A stretch of DNA of 28,088 bases from VBDM01 sp035280025 (lineage in GTDB: Bacteria > Pseudomonadota > Gammaproteobacteria > Burkholderiales > SG8-39), in contig DATEGT010000269.1 of assembly GCA_035280025.1 (NCBI GenBank), forward strand, positions 1-28,088, read 5' to 3'. The position numbers and the translations under genes are program-made. The notes under the pieces were generated by a model. The model ran no database searches and had not been told where the DNA came from. It saw nothing but the letters and a program-made list of their open reading frames with translations. The number at the start of each line of letters is the position of its first letter. The stretch's first letter is position 1. This document shows, one piece after another, positions 1 to 6,624 of this stretch.

Positions 1-783
1 CCGGTCGTCAAGGAGTTCTGGCAGGACAACGGCTTCCTGATCAAGACCGAGGTTCCCGCGGCGGGCGTGATGGAGACGGACTGGGCCGAGAACCGCGCGA
101 ACGTCAGCCAGGACGCGATTCGCAACGCCCTCAACGGCTTCCTGAGCGGCGCGTACGGATCAGGAGAGCGCGACAAGTTCCGCACGCGCCTGGAGCGTGG
201 CGCGCAGCCCAACACCACCGAGATCTACATCACCCATCGCGGCGTGTCCGAGGTCTACGTCAACCAGTATCGCGACAGCACGACGTGGCAGGCGAGACCT
301 CCGGATCCCGGCCTCGAGGCCGAGTTCCTGCGGCTGCTGATGGTCCGGTTCGGAGTCACGGAATCGCGCGCAAAGGCGCAGCTCGCCGCCGCGAGCGCCG
401 ATCCGAAAGCGAAGCTGGTGACGAACGACGGCGGAGCCGGAGCGATCGAGCTGACGGAGCCCTTCGATCGCGCGTGGAGGCGGGTCGGCCTGGTGCTTGA
501 CCGCGTCGGCTTTACCGTCGAGGACCGCGACCGGTCGAAGGGTTTCTACTTCGTGCGCTACGTCGATCCCGAGGACGACGCGGCGGGCAAGGGCAGCGGG
601 GGCTTTCTGACGAAGCTGATGTTCTGGCGCGATCCGCCCGATCCGAAAGCGGGACAGTACCGAGTGTTCGTGAAGGATCGCAGCACCTCGAGCGAGGTGC
701 AGGTCCTGAACAAGGAAGGCGGCCCCGACACCTCGAGCACCGCCAAGAGGATACTTTCCCTGCTCGAGCAGCAGCTCAAGTAG
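1..783 (+). CDS. bamC: Outer membrane assembly lipoprotein BamC (5' truncated by window edge)
   Basis: BamC (NlpB) is an accessory lipoprotein of the BAM complex that inserts beta-barrel proteins into the outer membrane. The reading frame is open from base 1, so the signal peptide and lipobox lie outside the window. About 260 C-terminal residues are visible. Family-typical stretches near the left edge include FWQDNGFLIKTE and VMETDWAENRA, followed by a segment with a TEIYITHRG strand. A second half beginning near ELTEPFDRAWRRVG corresponds to the second helix-grip domain. The internal ATG at base 67 falls in the middle of a conserved block and is not the true start. The gene ends 9 bases before the next gene on the same strand, suggesting co-transcription. 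The assignment rests on remembered family motifs. Confidence 0.85.
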   Translation, partial: PVVKEFWQDNGFLIKTEVPAAGVMETDWAENRANVSQDAIRNALNGFLSGAYGSGERDKFRTRLERGAQPNTTEIYITHRGVSEVYVNQYRDSTTWQARPPDPGLEAEFLRLLMVRFGVTESRAKAQLAAASADPKAKLVTNDGGAGAIELTEPFDRAWRRVGLVLDRVGFTVEDRDRSKGFYFVRYVDPEDDAAGKGSGGFLTKLMFWRDPPDPKAGQYRVFVKDRSTSSEVQVLNKEGGPDTSSTAKRILSLLEQQLK

Positions 784-792
784 CGGCCGGGC

Positions 793-1563
793 GTGCGCTT
801 CGCCTCCCTCGGTAGCGGCAGCCAGGGAAACGCGCTCGTCGCCGAGGCGGGGCGCACGCGCCTCATGCTCGACTGCGGCTTCACCCTTCAGGAAGCCGAG
901 GCGCGCCTCGCGCGCGCGGGGCTCGCTCCCTCGGATCTCGCGGGGATCATCGTGACGCACGAGCACGGCGATCACGCCGACGGCGTTCTTCCGCTCGCGC
1001 GCCGGTACTCGATCCCGGTGTGGATGACCTACGGTACGCTCGCGGCGCTGCGCGAATCCGGCGCAAGCGCGCAGGACTGCGCCATCCGCCTGGTCGATTC
1101 TCAGCTCGCGTTTTCGGTCGGCGACCTGCTCGTGCAGCCGTTCACGGTCCCGCACGACGCGCGAGAGCCGGTCCAGTACGTTCTTTCCGACGGCGCGGGC
1201 CGCCTGGGCGTCCTGACCGACGCCGGCTGCTCGACCGCGCACATCGCGGCCAGCTTGTCCGGCTGCGACGCCCTGGTGCTCGAATGCAACTACGATCCCG
1301 ATCTGCTGGAGGCCGGGCCGTATCCACCGTCGCTGAAGGCGCGCATCGCGAGCCGCCTGGGACATCTCGACAACGGTACTTCGGGCGAGATTCTTGCCGC
1401 GCTGGACCGCGGCCGGCTCAGGCATGTGATCGCCGCGCACCTCTCCCAGACCAACAACACGCCCGAGCTCGCCCGCGCGGCCCTGGCGCGGTCGCTCTCC
1501 TGCGATCCGCAATGGGTCTCCGTCGCGACCCAGGAAGAGGGTTTCCCCTGGCGGGACCTGTAG
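793..1563 (+). CDS. MBL-fold metallo-hydrolase, YycJ/WalJ type
   Basis: This is a 256-residue metallo-beta-lactamase-fold hydrolase with a GTG start, 9 bases after bamC. The dinuclear metal motif THEHGDH is visible (H56, H58, D60, H61). Later ligands are likely in the VPHDARE, TDAG and AAHLSQTNNTP segments. The N-terminus MRFASLGSGSQGN is typical of the YycJ/WalJ group. Some members of that group are nucleases or phosphodiesterases, but the substrate here cannot be read from the sequence. No signal peptide is seen, so it should be cytosolic. Its closeness to bamC suggests a shared transcript, not a shared function. It ends 4 bases from the convergent gene on the other strand, with no room for a terminator. 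Confidence 0.85.
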   Translation: MRFASLGSGSQGNALVAEAGRTRLMLDCGFTLQEAEARLARAGLAPSDLAGIIVTHEHGDHADGVLPLARRYSIPVWMTYGTLAALRESGASAQDCAIRLVDSQLAFSVGDLLVQPFTVPHDAREPVQYVLSDGAGRLGVLTDAGCSTAHIAASLSGCDALVLECNYDPDLLEAGPYPPSLKARIASRLGHLDNGTSGEILAALDRGRLRHVIAAHLSQTNNTPELARAALARSLSCDPQWVSVATQEEGFPWRDL

Positions 1564-1567
1564 CGCC

Positions 1568-2071
1568 TCACAGCCCCGTCGTGTTGGCCGAGACCGCCGG
1601 TACCGAAGATTCCCAGATCTCGTCGAAGCGCTCGCGCATCGGCTGGCACTCCTTGGGATCCCCGATCACCAGCACGCCGCGCGGCTGGGCCGTCACCGGG
1701 CGCCGGACCAGGTGCTCGCCGTCGGCGAGCACGAAGCAGTCCTGCACCTTGGCAGCGTCTCCCATCGTCTGGTGAATGAAGATGCTGGACGCGTAGATCC
1801 CGAGCAGGGCGATCAGCCGCGGGCAGCGCTTGCTCACGTAGTCGACGTCGTGAAGCGCGATGAAGACCCGCCGGTTGGCGCCTCCGCGGAGAAAGCGCGA
1901 GAGCGTCTCGGCTCGCTCCGCGGAATTCATGTCCAGCTCGGAGAGGTCCGGATCGAAAACGCGCAGCTCGCGGCGCACGAGACCCAGGATCCTGCAGAAT
2001 CCGGCCTGATAGTCGCCGCGGAGCTGCAGCAGCGCGCGTTCCGGCGCCGCGTCGGCAGGGGATTCAGTCAT
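1568..2071 (-). CDS. DUF7931-like protein of unknown function
   Basis: This 167-residue protein begins MTESPADAAPERALLQLRGD. The ATG at 2071 is chosen because it overlaps the end of the upstream oxygenase gene by 8 bases and the recognisable protein begins there. The frame stays open further upstream, but that stretch is Arg/Ser-rich and reads as a shadow of the oxygenase gene. Visible segments (RELRVFDPDLSEL, RVFIALHDVDYV, CPRLIALL, RFDEIWESS and a C-terminal TTGL) match my memory of the betaproteobacterial DUF7931 domain. That domain sometimes occurs fused behind a GNAT acetyltransferase; no acetyltransferase domain is present here. No membrane segment or signal peptide is seen. The overlap implies co-translation with the oxygenase. 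The biochemical role is unknown. Confidence 0.75.
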   Translation of the reverse strand: MTESPADAAPERALLQLRGDYQAGFCRILGLVRRELRVFDPDLSELDMNSAERAETLSRFLRGGANRRVFIALHDVDYVSKRCPRLIALLGIYASSIFIHQTMGDAAKVQDCFVLADGEHLVRRPVTAQPRGVLVIGDPKECQPMRERFDEIWESSVPAVSANTTGL

Positions 2072-3194
2072 TGCGCTCTCCGACGTGCAGCCATCCGGCG
2101 CGATACCACTCGTGGAAGAGCCCGGGAAGGGGATCCGCCACGCGCTCTCCGGCGGGGAGCGAGCGCTCGTCCGCGAGGCGCGCGAGCACTTTGCGCGCTC
2201 GCGCGGGCGCCTGGATCCGCTCGCCGTTGAGAAAGAAGTCTTCCCCGCGGAACAGCATCCGGCTGCGCGCGTCCAGCCGCAGGCCGCGCACGCGGCACCG
2301 CGCGGCGAGCCGCGCCGGCGCCATGGGTTTGCGCGGGGGCGAAAAGACGATCTGCGGCTTGGGCTCCGACAGAAAGCCGCCGAGGAAGCGCGCGATATCC
2401 CTTTTTCGCCAGCGAACGCCGCCCACCGCCGCGGCCGCATGCCGGATCATCGCTGCCGGAATCTCCGCGGAGTGCCGCGGTGGCCTTTCGCCGCGGTCCG
2501 AGTACGGGCGGTCGAGGTCGATTCGCTCCTGCAGAAATCCCAGGAACTCCCTGGCGATCTCGCCACGCGAAGGCGCGCGAAATCCGATCGAATAGGTGAA
2601 GCAGGGCTCGACCGCAACGCCGTCGTGCGCCCATCCGGGCGGAAGGTAGAGCATGTCTCCCGGGCCGAGCAGCCATTCCCGCTCCGCCCTGAAGCGCCGA
2701 ACGATCTTGAGCGGAGCGTCGGGCTCGAGCTCGAAGTCGCGCGGCTTGGCGACGCTCCAGCGGCGACGCCCCTCGCCCTGGAGGAGGAACACGTCGTAGG
2801 AGTCGAAGTGCGGGCCGACTCCGCCGCCCGGGGCGGCGTAGCTCACCATCACGTCGTCGAGGCGCGCCCAGGGGAGAAAGCGGAAACTGCGCAGCAGCGC
2901 ATCCGCCGCGGGCAGCTCGAGATTCAAGCCTTGCACAAGAATGGTCCAGTCGGAGCGGGGCAGGCGCCGGAGCTCTGCGCGAGAGATCGGCCCGTCGCGC
3001 ACCGTCCATTCGCCGCGGTCGCGCCTGACGATTCTCGATTCGACGTCGGGCCGCGCGGCGAGCGCAAACAATTCAGGCGCTTGCACCACCCCTTTAAAGT
3101 CGCTGATCGCGTTGCGAATCAGCAGGGGCTTTCGTTGCCAGAATTGTGACAAGAATTGCGTTGCCGTCAGTCCGCCCAGCAGTTGCATTCTCAT
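2064..3194 (-). CDS. roxA: JmjC/cupin 2-oxoglutarate oxygenase, ribosomal protein arginine hydroxylase type (RoxA/YcfD-like)
   Basis: This 376-residue protein resembles E. coli YcfD/RoxA, which hydroxylates an arginine of ribosomal protein L16 using Fe(II), O2 and 2-oxoglutarate. The iron-binding triad is readable: H129 and D131 in GPHFDSYDVF, and H190 in PPGWAHDG. The segment LLQGEGRRRWSV after the first ligands is typical of this subgroup. A C-terminal winged-helix-like region follows, as in YcfD. The ATG at 3194 is preferred because the family N-terminus (LLGGLTATQFLSQFWQRKPLL) starts right after it; the ATG at 3188 is an alternative. A perfect TATAAT lies only 7 bases upstream of the ATG, so the mRNA may have almost no leader. 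The gene overlaps the downstream DUF7931-like gene by 8 bases. Confidence 0.82.
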   Translation of the reverse strand: MRMQLLGGLTATQFLSQFWQRKPLLIRNAISDFKGVVQAPELFALAARPDVESRIVRRDRGEWTVRDGPISRAELRRLPRSDWTILVQGLNLELPAADALLRSFRFLPWARLDDVMVSYAAPGGGVGPHFDSYDVFLLQGEGRRRWSVAKPRDFELEPDAPLKIVRRFRAEREWLLGPGDMLYLPPGWAHDGVAVEPCFTYSIGFRAPSRGEIAREFLGFLQERIDLDRPYSDRGERPPRHSAEIPAAMIRHAAAAVGGVRWRKRDIARFLGGFLSEPKPQIVFSPPRKPMAPARLAARCRVRGLRLDARSRMLFRGEDFFLNGERIQAPARARKVLARLADERSLPAGERVADPLPGLFHEWYRAGWLHVGERND

Positions 3195-3240
3195 CGCCGC
3201 GATTATAGTCTGTTGATGCCGCCAACCCGTCGAGGAAAAC
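3195..3240. promoter_or_regulatory. Divergent promoter region, roxA-like / peroxiredoxin
   Basis: These 46 bases separate the divergent starts at 3194 (-) and 3241 (+). On the minus strand a perfect TATAAT occupies 3207-3202. On the plus strand TATAGT lies at 3204-3209, so the two candidate -10 elements overlap. No convincing -35 is visible for either. The sequence GAGGAAAA at 3232-3239 is a good Shine-Dalgarno for the TTG start at 3241. Overlapping -10 boxes would make transcription of the two directions mutually exclusive at any moment; this is inference. Confidence 0.45.
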
Positions 3241-3759
3241 TTGGCACGCGCCGACGAAGCGCCGCTCAGGACACACGAAGTCCCGCCCGATGCGCCGCAC
3301 GCAGGGCAGGCGGCGCCGCTCTTCTCGCTGCCCGATGCCGACATGGAGACGGTGGACCTGGGCCAGTTCCGCGGCAAGAAGCACGTCGTCCTGTACTTCT
3401 ACCCCAAGGACGGAACGCCCGGCTGCACCCTCGAGGCCACCGATTTCTCCGATCACGAGGACGAGTTCTCGCGCTGCAACTGCGTGGTGATCGGCGTGAG
3501 CCCTGACGATTGCCTCAGCCACGCCGGCTTCAGGGACCAGAACGGCGTGTCGATCCGCCTGCTCGCCGACACCGAGAGCGAGGTCTGCAGGAAGTACGGC
3601 GTGGTTCACGAGAAGGAGGCGAACGGATCCGTGAAGTCCTGCATCACGCGCTCGACTTTCATCATCGACAAGGAGGGCACGGTGCGGCACGTGTTCTACG
3701 GAGTGAATCCCCGCGGCCACGCCGTCCAGGTGCTGGGCCTCGTCAAGTCCCTGCGCTAG
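3241..3759 (+). CDS. bcp: Thioredoxin-fold peroxiredoxin, Bcp/PrxQ family
   Basis: This 172-residue peroxiredoxin reduces hydrogen peroxide and organic hydroperoxides. The TTG start at 3241 follows a GAGGAAAA Shine-Dalgarno. The active-site motif is P55-x3-T59-x2-C62 within YPKDGTPGC, where C62 is the peroxidatic cysteine. The usual PrxQ resolving cysteine five residues later is replaced by threonine (CTLEAT). Other cysteines (C79, C81, C91, C116, C134) could serve instead, or the protein may work as a 1-Cys enzyme reduced by an external thiol. The C-terminal SCITRSTFIIDKEG segment is typical of the family. No signal peptide is seen. A SlyD-like isomerase gene follows 18 bases downstream, so the two may share a transcript. 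Confidence 0.88.
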   Translation: MARADEAPLRTHEVPPDAPHAGQAAPLFSLPDADMETVDLGQFRGKKHVVLYFYPKDGTPGCTLEATDFSDHEDEFSRCNCVVIGVSPDDCLSHAGFRDQNGVSIRLLADTESEVCRKYGVVHEKEANGSVKSCITRSTFIIDKEGTVRHVFYGVNPRGHAVQVLGLVKSLR

Positions 3760-3777
3760 CCGCCCGGCGTTCGGGCA

Positions 3778-4269
3778 GTGCAGATCTCGAAGAACACCGT
3801 CGTTTCTCTCGATGTCGAGCTGGCCGACATCTGGGGAAATTTCATCGAACGCTCGGACGAGCCGCTGCAGTATCTCCACGGCGGCTACGGCAATATCTTT
3901 CCGGCGGCCGAGGCGGCGCTCGAAGGCAGAAGCGTCAAGGACCGCGTAGAGGTCAGGCTCGAACCCGAAGACGCCTTCGGCGACTACGACGAGAGCCTGC
4001 TCAGAGTCGAGGAGCGCGGCCGCTTCCCGGAGGCGCTCGAGGTCGGAATGCGCTTCGAAGGCGACCCGGGAGGCGCGGACGAAGGGCGGTTCTTCACCGT
4101 GACGGACATCGCCGAGAACAAGGTGGTTCTCGACGCCAACCATCCGCTCGCGGGGATGGCGCTCAAGCTGTCGTGCGCGGTGGTCGGCGTGCGCCCGGCG
4201 ACCGCGAGCGAGATCGAGAACGGCGCCGCCGACGATCCCGAGTCGATGATCCTCCGCATCCTGCCCTGA
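3778..4269 (+). CDS. FKBP-type peptidyl-prolyl isomerase, SlyD-like
   Basis: This 163-residue protein has the SlyD architecture: an FKBP domain split by an insert-in-flap chaperone domain. It starts at GTG 3778, 18 bases after the peroxiredoxin stop. The FKBP core is seen at LQYLHGGYGNIFPAAEAALEG (residues 30-50) and DANHPLAGMAL (119-129). The insert lies about residues 65-118. The His/Cys-rich metal-binding tail of E. coli SlyD is absent; the protein ends ADDPESMILRILP. A role in cytosolic protein folding is expected, but nickel delivery is unlikely. There is no signal peptide. The phrase YLHGGYGNI differs slightly from the usual FKBP YLHGxxxLIPGLE, so the subgroup is uncertain. Confidence 0.82.
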   Translation: MQISKNTVVSLDVELADIWGNFIERSDEPLQYLHGGYGNIFPAAEAALEGRSVKDRVEVRLEPEDAFGDYDESLLRVEERGRFPEALEVGMRFEGDPGGADEGRFFTVTDIAENKVVLDANHPLAGMALKLSCAVVGVRPATASEIENGAADDPESMILRILP

Positions 4270-4288
4270 CCGCGGGGGCGTTTTCGCC

Positions 4289-4312
4289 TATCATTCGGCG
4301 CAGGAGGACGCG
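4289..4312 (+). promoter_or_regulatory. Short promoter/RBS region before the glutamate-synthase-like gene
   Basis: The 43-base gap holds a TATCAT (-10-like, 4289-4294) and a near-perfect Shine-Dalgarno AGGAGG at 4302-4307, five bases before the ATG at 4313. The Shine-Dalgarno decides the start clearly. The -10 call is weak because no matching -35 is visible. Confidence 0.4.
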
Positions 4313-5812
4313 ATGTCCGGCATGATGGGTTTCGTTTCGTACGGCCTGGGGACGCTCGTTGCCCTCGCACTGATGGCGTTCCTGGCGATCATCTTCATCC
4401 AGGACATCACGCAGAAAAAGCACACCGTTCTGCGGAACTACCCGGTCATCGGGCACCTGCGCTACTTCCTGGAGAAGCAGGGCGAGTATTTCCGGCAGTA
4501 CTTCTTCATGAACGACCGCGAGGAGCTGCCGTTCAACCGCGCGACCCGCGGCTGGGTCTACCGGCTCGCCAAGGCGGAGGGCGGCGTGATCGGCTTCGGT
4601 TCGACCAACAATACCAACGAGCCCGGCTCGATTCTGTTCGTGAACCATCCGTACCCGGTTCTCGAGGAAGACCGCCTGCCGACTCCGCCGCTCATGATAG
4701 GCGAGGGCTTCTGCAAAGATCCGTTCACCGCGAGATCGATCGTCAACGTGAGCGGAATGAGCTTCGGCGCCATCTCCGAGCCCGCGGTGCGCGCGCTTTC
4801 GCGCGGCGCGGCGCTCGCCGGCTGCTGGATGGACACGGGCGAAGGCGGGCTTTCGCCTTTCCATCTGGAGGGCAATTGCGACGTCATCATGCAGATCGGA
4901 ACGGCGAACTACGGCGTGCGCGACGAAGGCGGAAATTTCTCGCCCGAGCGCGTGCGCGAGCTGGCGAAGCATCCCCAGGTCAAGGCTTTCGAGATCAAGC
5001 TCTCGCAAGGGGCGAAACCCGGCAAGGGTGGAGTGCTCCCGGCCGCGAAAGTCACCGAGCAGATCGCCGCGATCCGCGGGATTCCCGCGCACCAGGACTC
5101 GATCAGCCCCAACCGGCACCGCGACGTCGCCAACGTCGACCAGCTCCTCGACAAGATCGCGCTGGTGCGCGAGCTGGCCGGCAAGCCCGTCGGCGTGAAG
5201 ACGGCGATCGGCGGCTGGCAGTTCATCAACGAGGTCTGCGACGCCGTCAACCGGCGCGGCCCGGAGTACGCGCCCGACTTCCTCGCGATCGACGGCGGCG
5301 AGGGCGGCTCGGGGGCTGCGCCGCAGGCGCTGATGGACCACATGGCCTTGCCGATCGCGGAGGCGCTGCCCCGGGTGGTCGATTCGCTGATCGAGTCCGG
5401 ATTGCGCAACCGCATTCGTGTCATCGCGGCGGGCCGCCTGGTGACTTCGGCCAGAGCCGCGTGGGCGTTGTGCGTAGGGGCGGATTTCGTCAACACGGCG
5501 CGCGGATTCATGTTCTCGCTCGGCTGCATCCAGGCGCTGCGCTGCCACCAGAACACCTGTCCGACGGGAGTGACGACGCACAACCATCGGCTGCAGCGCG
5601 GGCTGGTGATCGAGGAGAAGTATCTGCGCGTCGCCAACTACGCGACGGGGATGAACAAGGAGATCGACATGATCGCGCACTCCTGCGGCTGCCGCCACGC
5701 CCGCGAACTGAGGCGCGAGCACGTGCGCATCGTCCAGACCGCGGGCCACAGCGCGGCGCTGAACGTCCTCTATCCGTACCCCGAGGCGAACGCCAAGCGC
5801 AAAGCGGCGTGA
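4313..5812 (+). CDS. FMN-binding glutamate synthase-family protein with N-terminal membrane anchor
   Basis: This 499-residue protein contains the FMN and 2-oxoglutarate-binding synthase domain of glutamate synthase (Glu_synthase family) but no amidotransferase domain. A hydrophobic segment at residues 7-29 should anchor it in the inner membrane. Synthase landmarks are MSFGAISEPAVRALSRGA, LDTG-like MDTGEGGLSPFH, KPGKGGVLPAAKV and DGGEGGSGAAP. Three cysteines, C405, C411 and C416, have the C-x5-C-x4-C spacing used for the [3Fe-4S] cluster in GltB. A HNHRLQRGL segment follows. Stand-alone domains of this kind are common in proteobacteria, and most have no proven substrate. No gltD-like partner is nearby, so the electron donor is unknown. 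The start is fixed by a strong AGGAGG. Confidence 0.85.
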   Translation: MSGMMGFVSYGLGTLVALALMAFLAIIFIQDITQKKHTVLRNYPVIGHLRYFLEKQGEYFRQYFFMNDREELPFNRATRGWVYRLAKAEGGVIGFGSTNNTNEPGSILFVNHPYPVLEEDRLPTPPLMIGEGFCKDPFTARSIVNVSGMSFGAISEPAVRALSRGAALAGCWMDTGEGGLSPFHLEGNCDVIMQIGTANYGVRDEGGNFSPERVRELAKHPQVKAFEIKLSQGAKPGKGGVLPAAKVTEQIAAIRGIPAHQDSISPNRHRDVANVDQLLDKIALVRELAGKPVGVKTAIGGWQFINEVCDAVNRRGPEYAPDFLAIDGGEGGSGAAPQALMDHMALPIAEALPRVVDSLIESGLRNRIRVIAAGRLVTSARAAWALCVGADFVNTARGFMFSLGCIQALRCHQNTCPTGVTTHNHRLQRGLVIEEKYLRVANYATGMNKEIDMIAHSCGCRHARELRREHVRIVQTAGHSAALNVLYPYPEANAKRKAA

Positions 5813-5904
5813 GCACAATTGCCTCCCGGGCGCCGTCGGCCGTCCGCGGGCGGCGTCGATGTGTTAGATTGCTCGCTGTCTTCTCCCCCCTTCGGAGATC
5901 AAAG
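5813..5904 (+). promoter_or_regulatory. 92-base intergenic region before the outer-membrane-type gene
   Basis: This gap contains no gene. A TTAGAT at 5864-5869 could be a weak -10, with no clear -35. GGAG at 5894-5897 precedes the ATG at 5905 and is a plausible Shine-Dalgarno. I see no convincing terminator hairpin with a T-run, so read-through from the upstream gene is possible. Confidence 0.25.
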
Positions 5905-6624
5905 ATGCTCCTGAGACGCACTCTCGCCGCCGGCGCTCTGCTCGCCGCCTCCCTACCGGCCGTCGCGAAGGACCTCGTCATACAGAACCTTCCGCAAGAC
6001 GACTTCCACAAGATTTCACAGGATCTCGGAGCTGCGCTTTCGTACAAGCCGCTCGCGCCCTCCGAGGCGCTCGGCCTTTTCGGCTTCGATCTCGGCATAG
6101 CCGGCACCGACACCAAGGTCAAGAACACCGACTCGTTCAAGAACGCGGGTGTGTCCGATCTATCCGACATCGTCGTGCCGTCGGCGCGCTTCAACCTCGG
6201 GTTGCCGTTCGGTTTCGACGTGGGCGTGATGGCGGGAGCCGCGCCGAGCACCAGCGTGAGGCTCTACGGCGGCGAGGTGAAATGGGCCTTCATCAAGGGG
6301 GGTACGCTCATGCCGGCAATCGCGCTGCGCGGGAGCTACACCCAGCTCGCCGGCGTGGATCAGCTCGATTTCAACACCAAGGGGGCCGACCTCTCGATCT
6401 CCAAGGGCTTCGCCATGTTCACGCCCTACGCCGGAATCGGAAAAGTATGGGTGACGAGCACGCCGAAGAATATTCCCGTCGGCGCGCCGTCGCAGGAATC
6501 GTTCTCGCAGAACAAGTATTTCGTCGGCCTCAACATGAATCTGGTTCTGGTGAACATCGTCCTCGAAGGGGACAAGACCGGCGATGCCACGAGCTACGGA
6601 GTGAAGCTCGGCTTCCGCTTCTAG
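5905..6624 (+). CDS. Uncharacterised exported beta-rich protein, probably outer-membrane barrel
   Basis: This 239-residue protein starts at ATG 5905 after a GGAG ribosome site. A Sec signal peptide is clear: two arginines (R4, R5), a hydrophobic core (about residues 6-18) and an AVA cleavage site before K22. The mature part is rich in alternating hydrophobic strands with many glycines and aromatics. It ends GVKLGFRF, with the C-terminal phenylalanine typical of barrels recognised by the BAM complex. I do not recognise a named family. The predicted location is the outer membrane. The reading frame stays open far upstream, antisense-like to the previous gene's own frame, but that part is Arg/Gly-rich shadow sequence. 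The stop codon overlaps the convergent NAD(P)HX repair gene. Confidence 0.75.
   Translation: MLLRRTLAAGALLAASLPAVAKDLVIQNLPQDDFHKISQDLGAALSYKPLAPSEALGLFGFDLGIAGTDTKVKNTDSFKNAGVSDLSDIVVPSARFNLGLPFGFDVGVMAGAAPSTSVRLYGGEVKWAFIKGGTLMPAIALRGSYTQLAGVDQLDFNTKGADLSISKGFAMFTPYAGIGKVWVTSTPKNIPVGAPSQESFSQNKYFVGLNMNLVLVNIVLEGDKTGDATSYGVKLGFRF

Noticed and set aside
4876..5904. Long open frame upstream of the outer-membrane-type protein, overlapping the glutamate-synthase-like gene
   Set aside because: It is Arg/Gly-rich with no family resemblance. The signal peptide and GGAG site fix the start at 5905.
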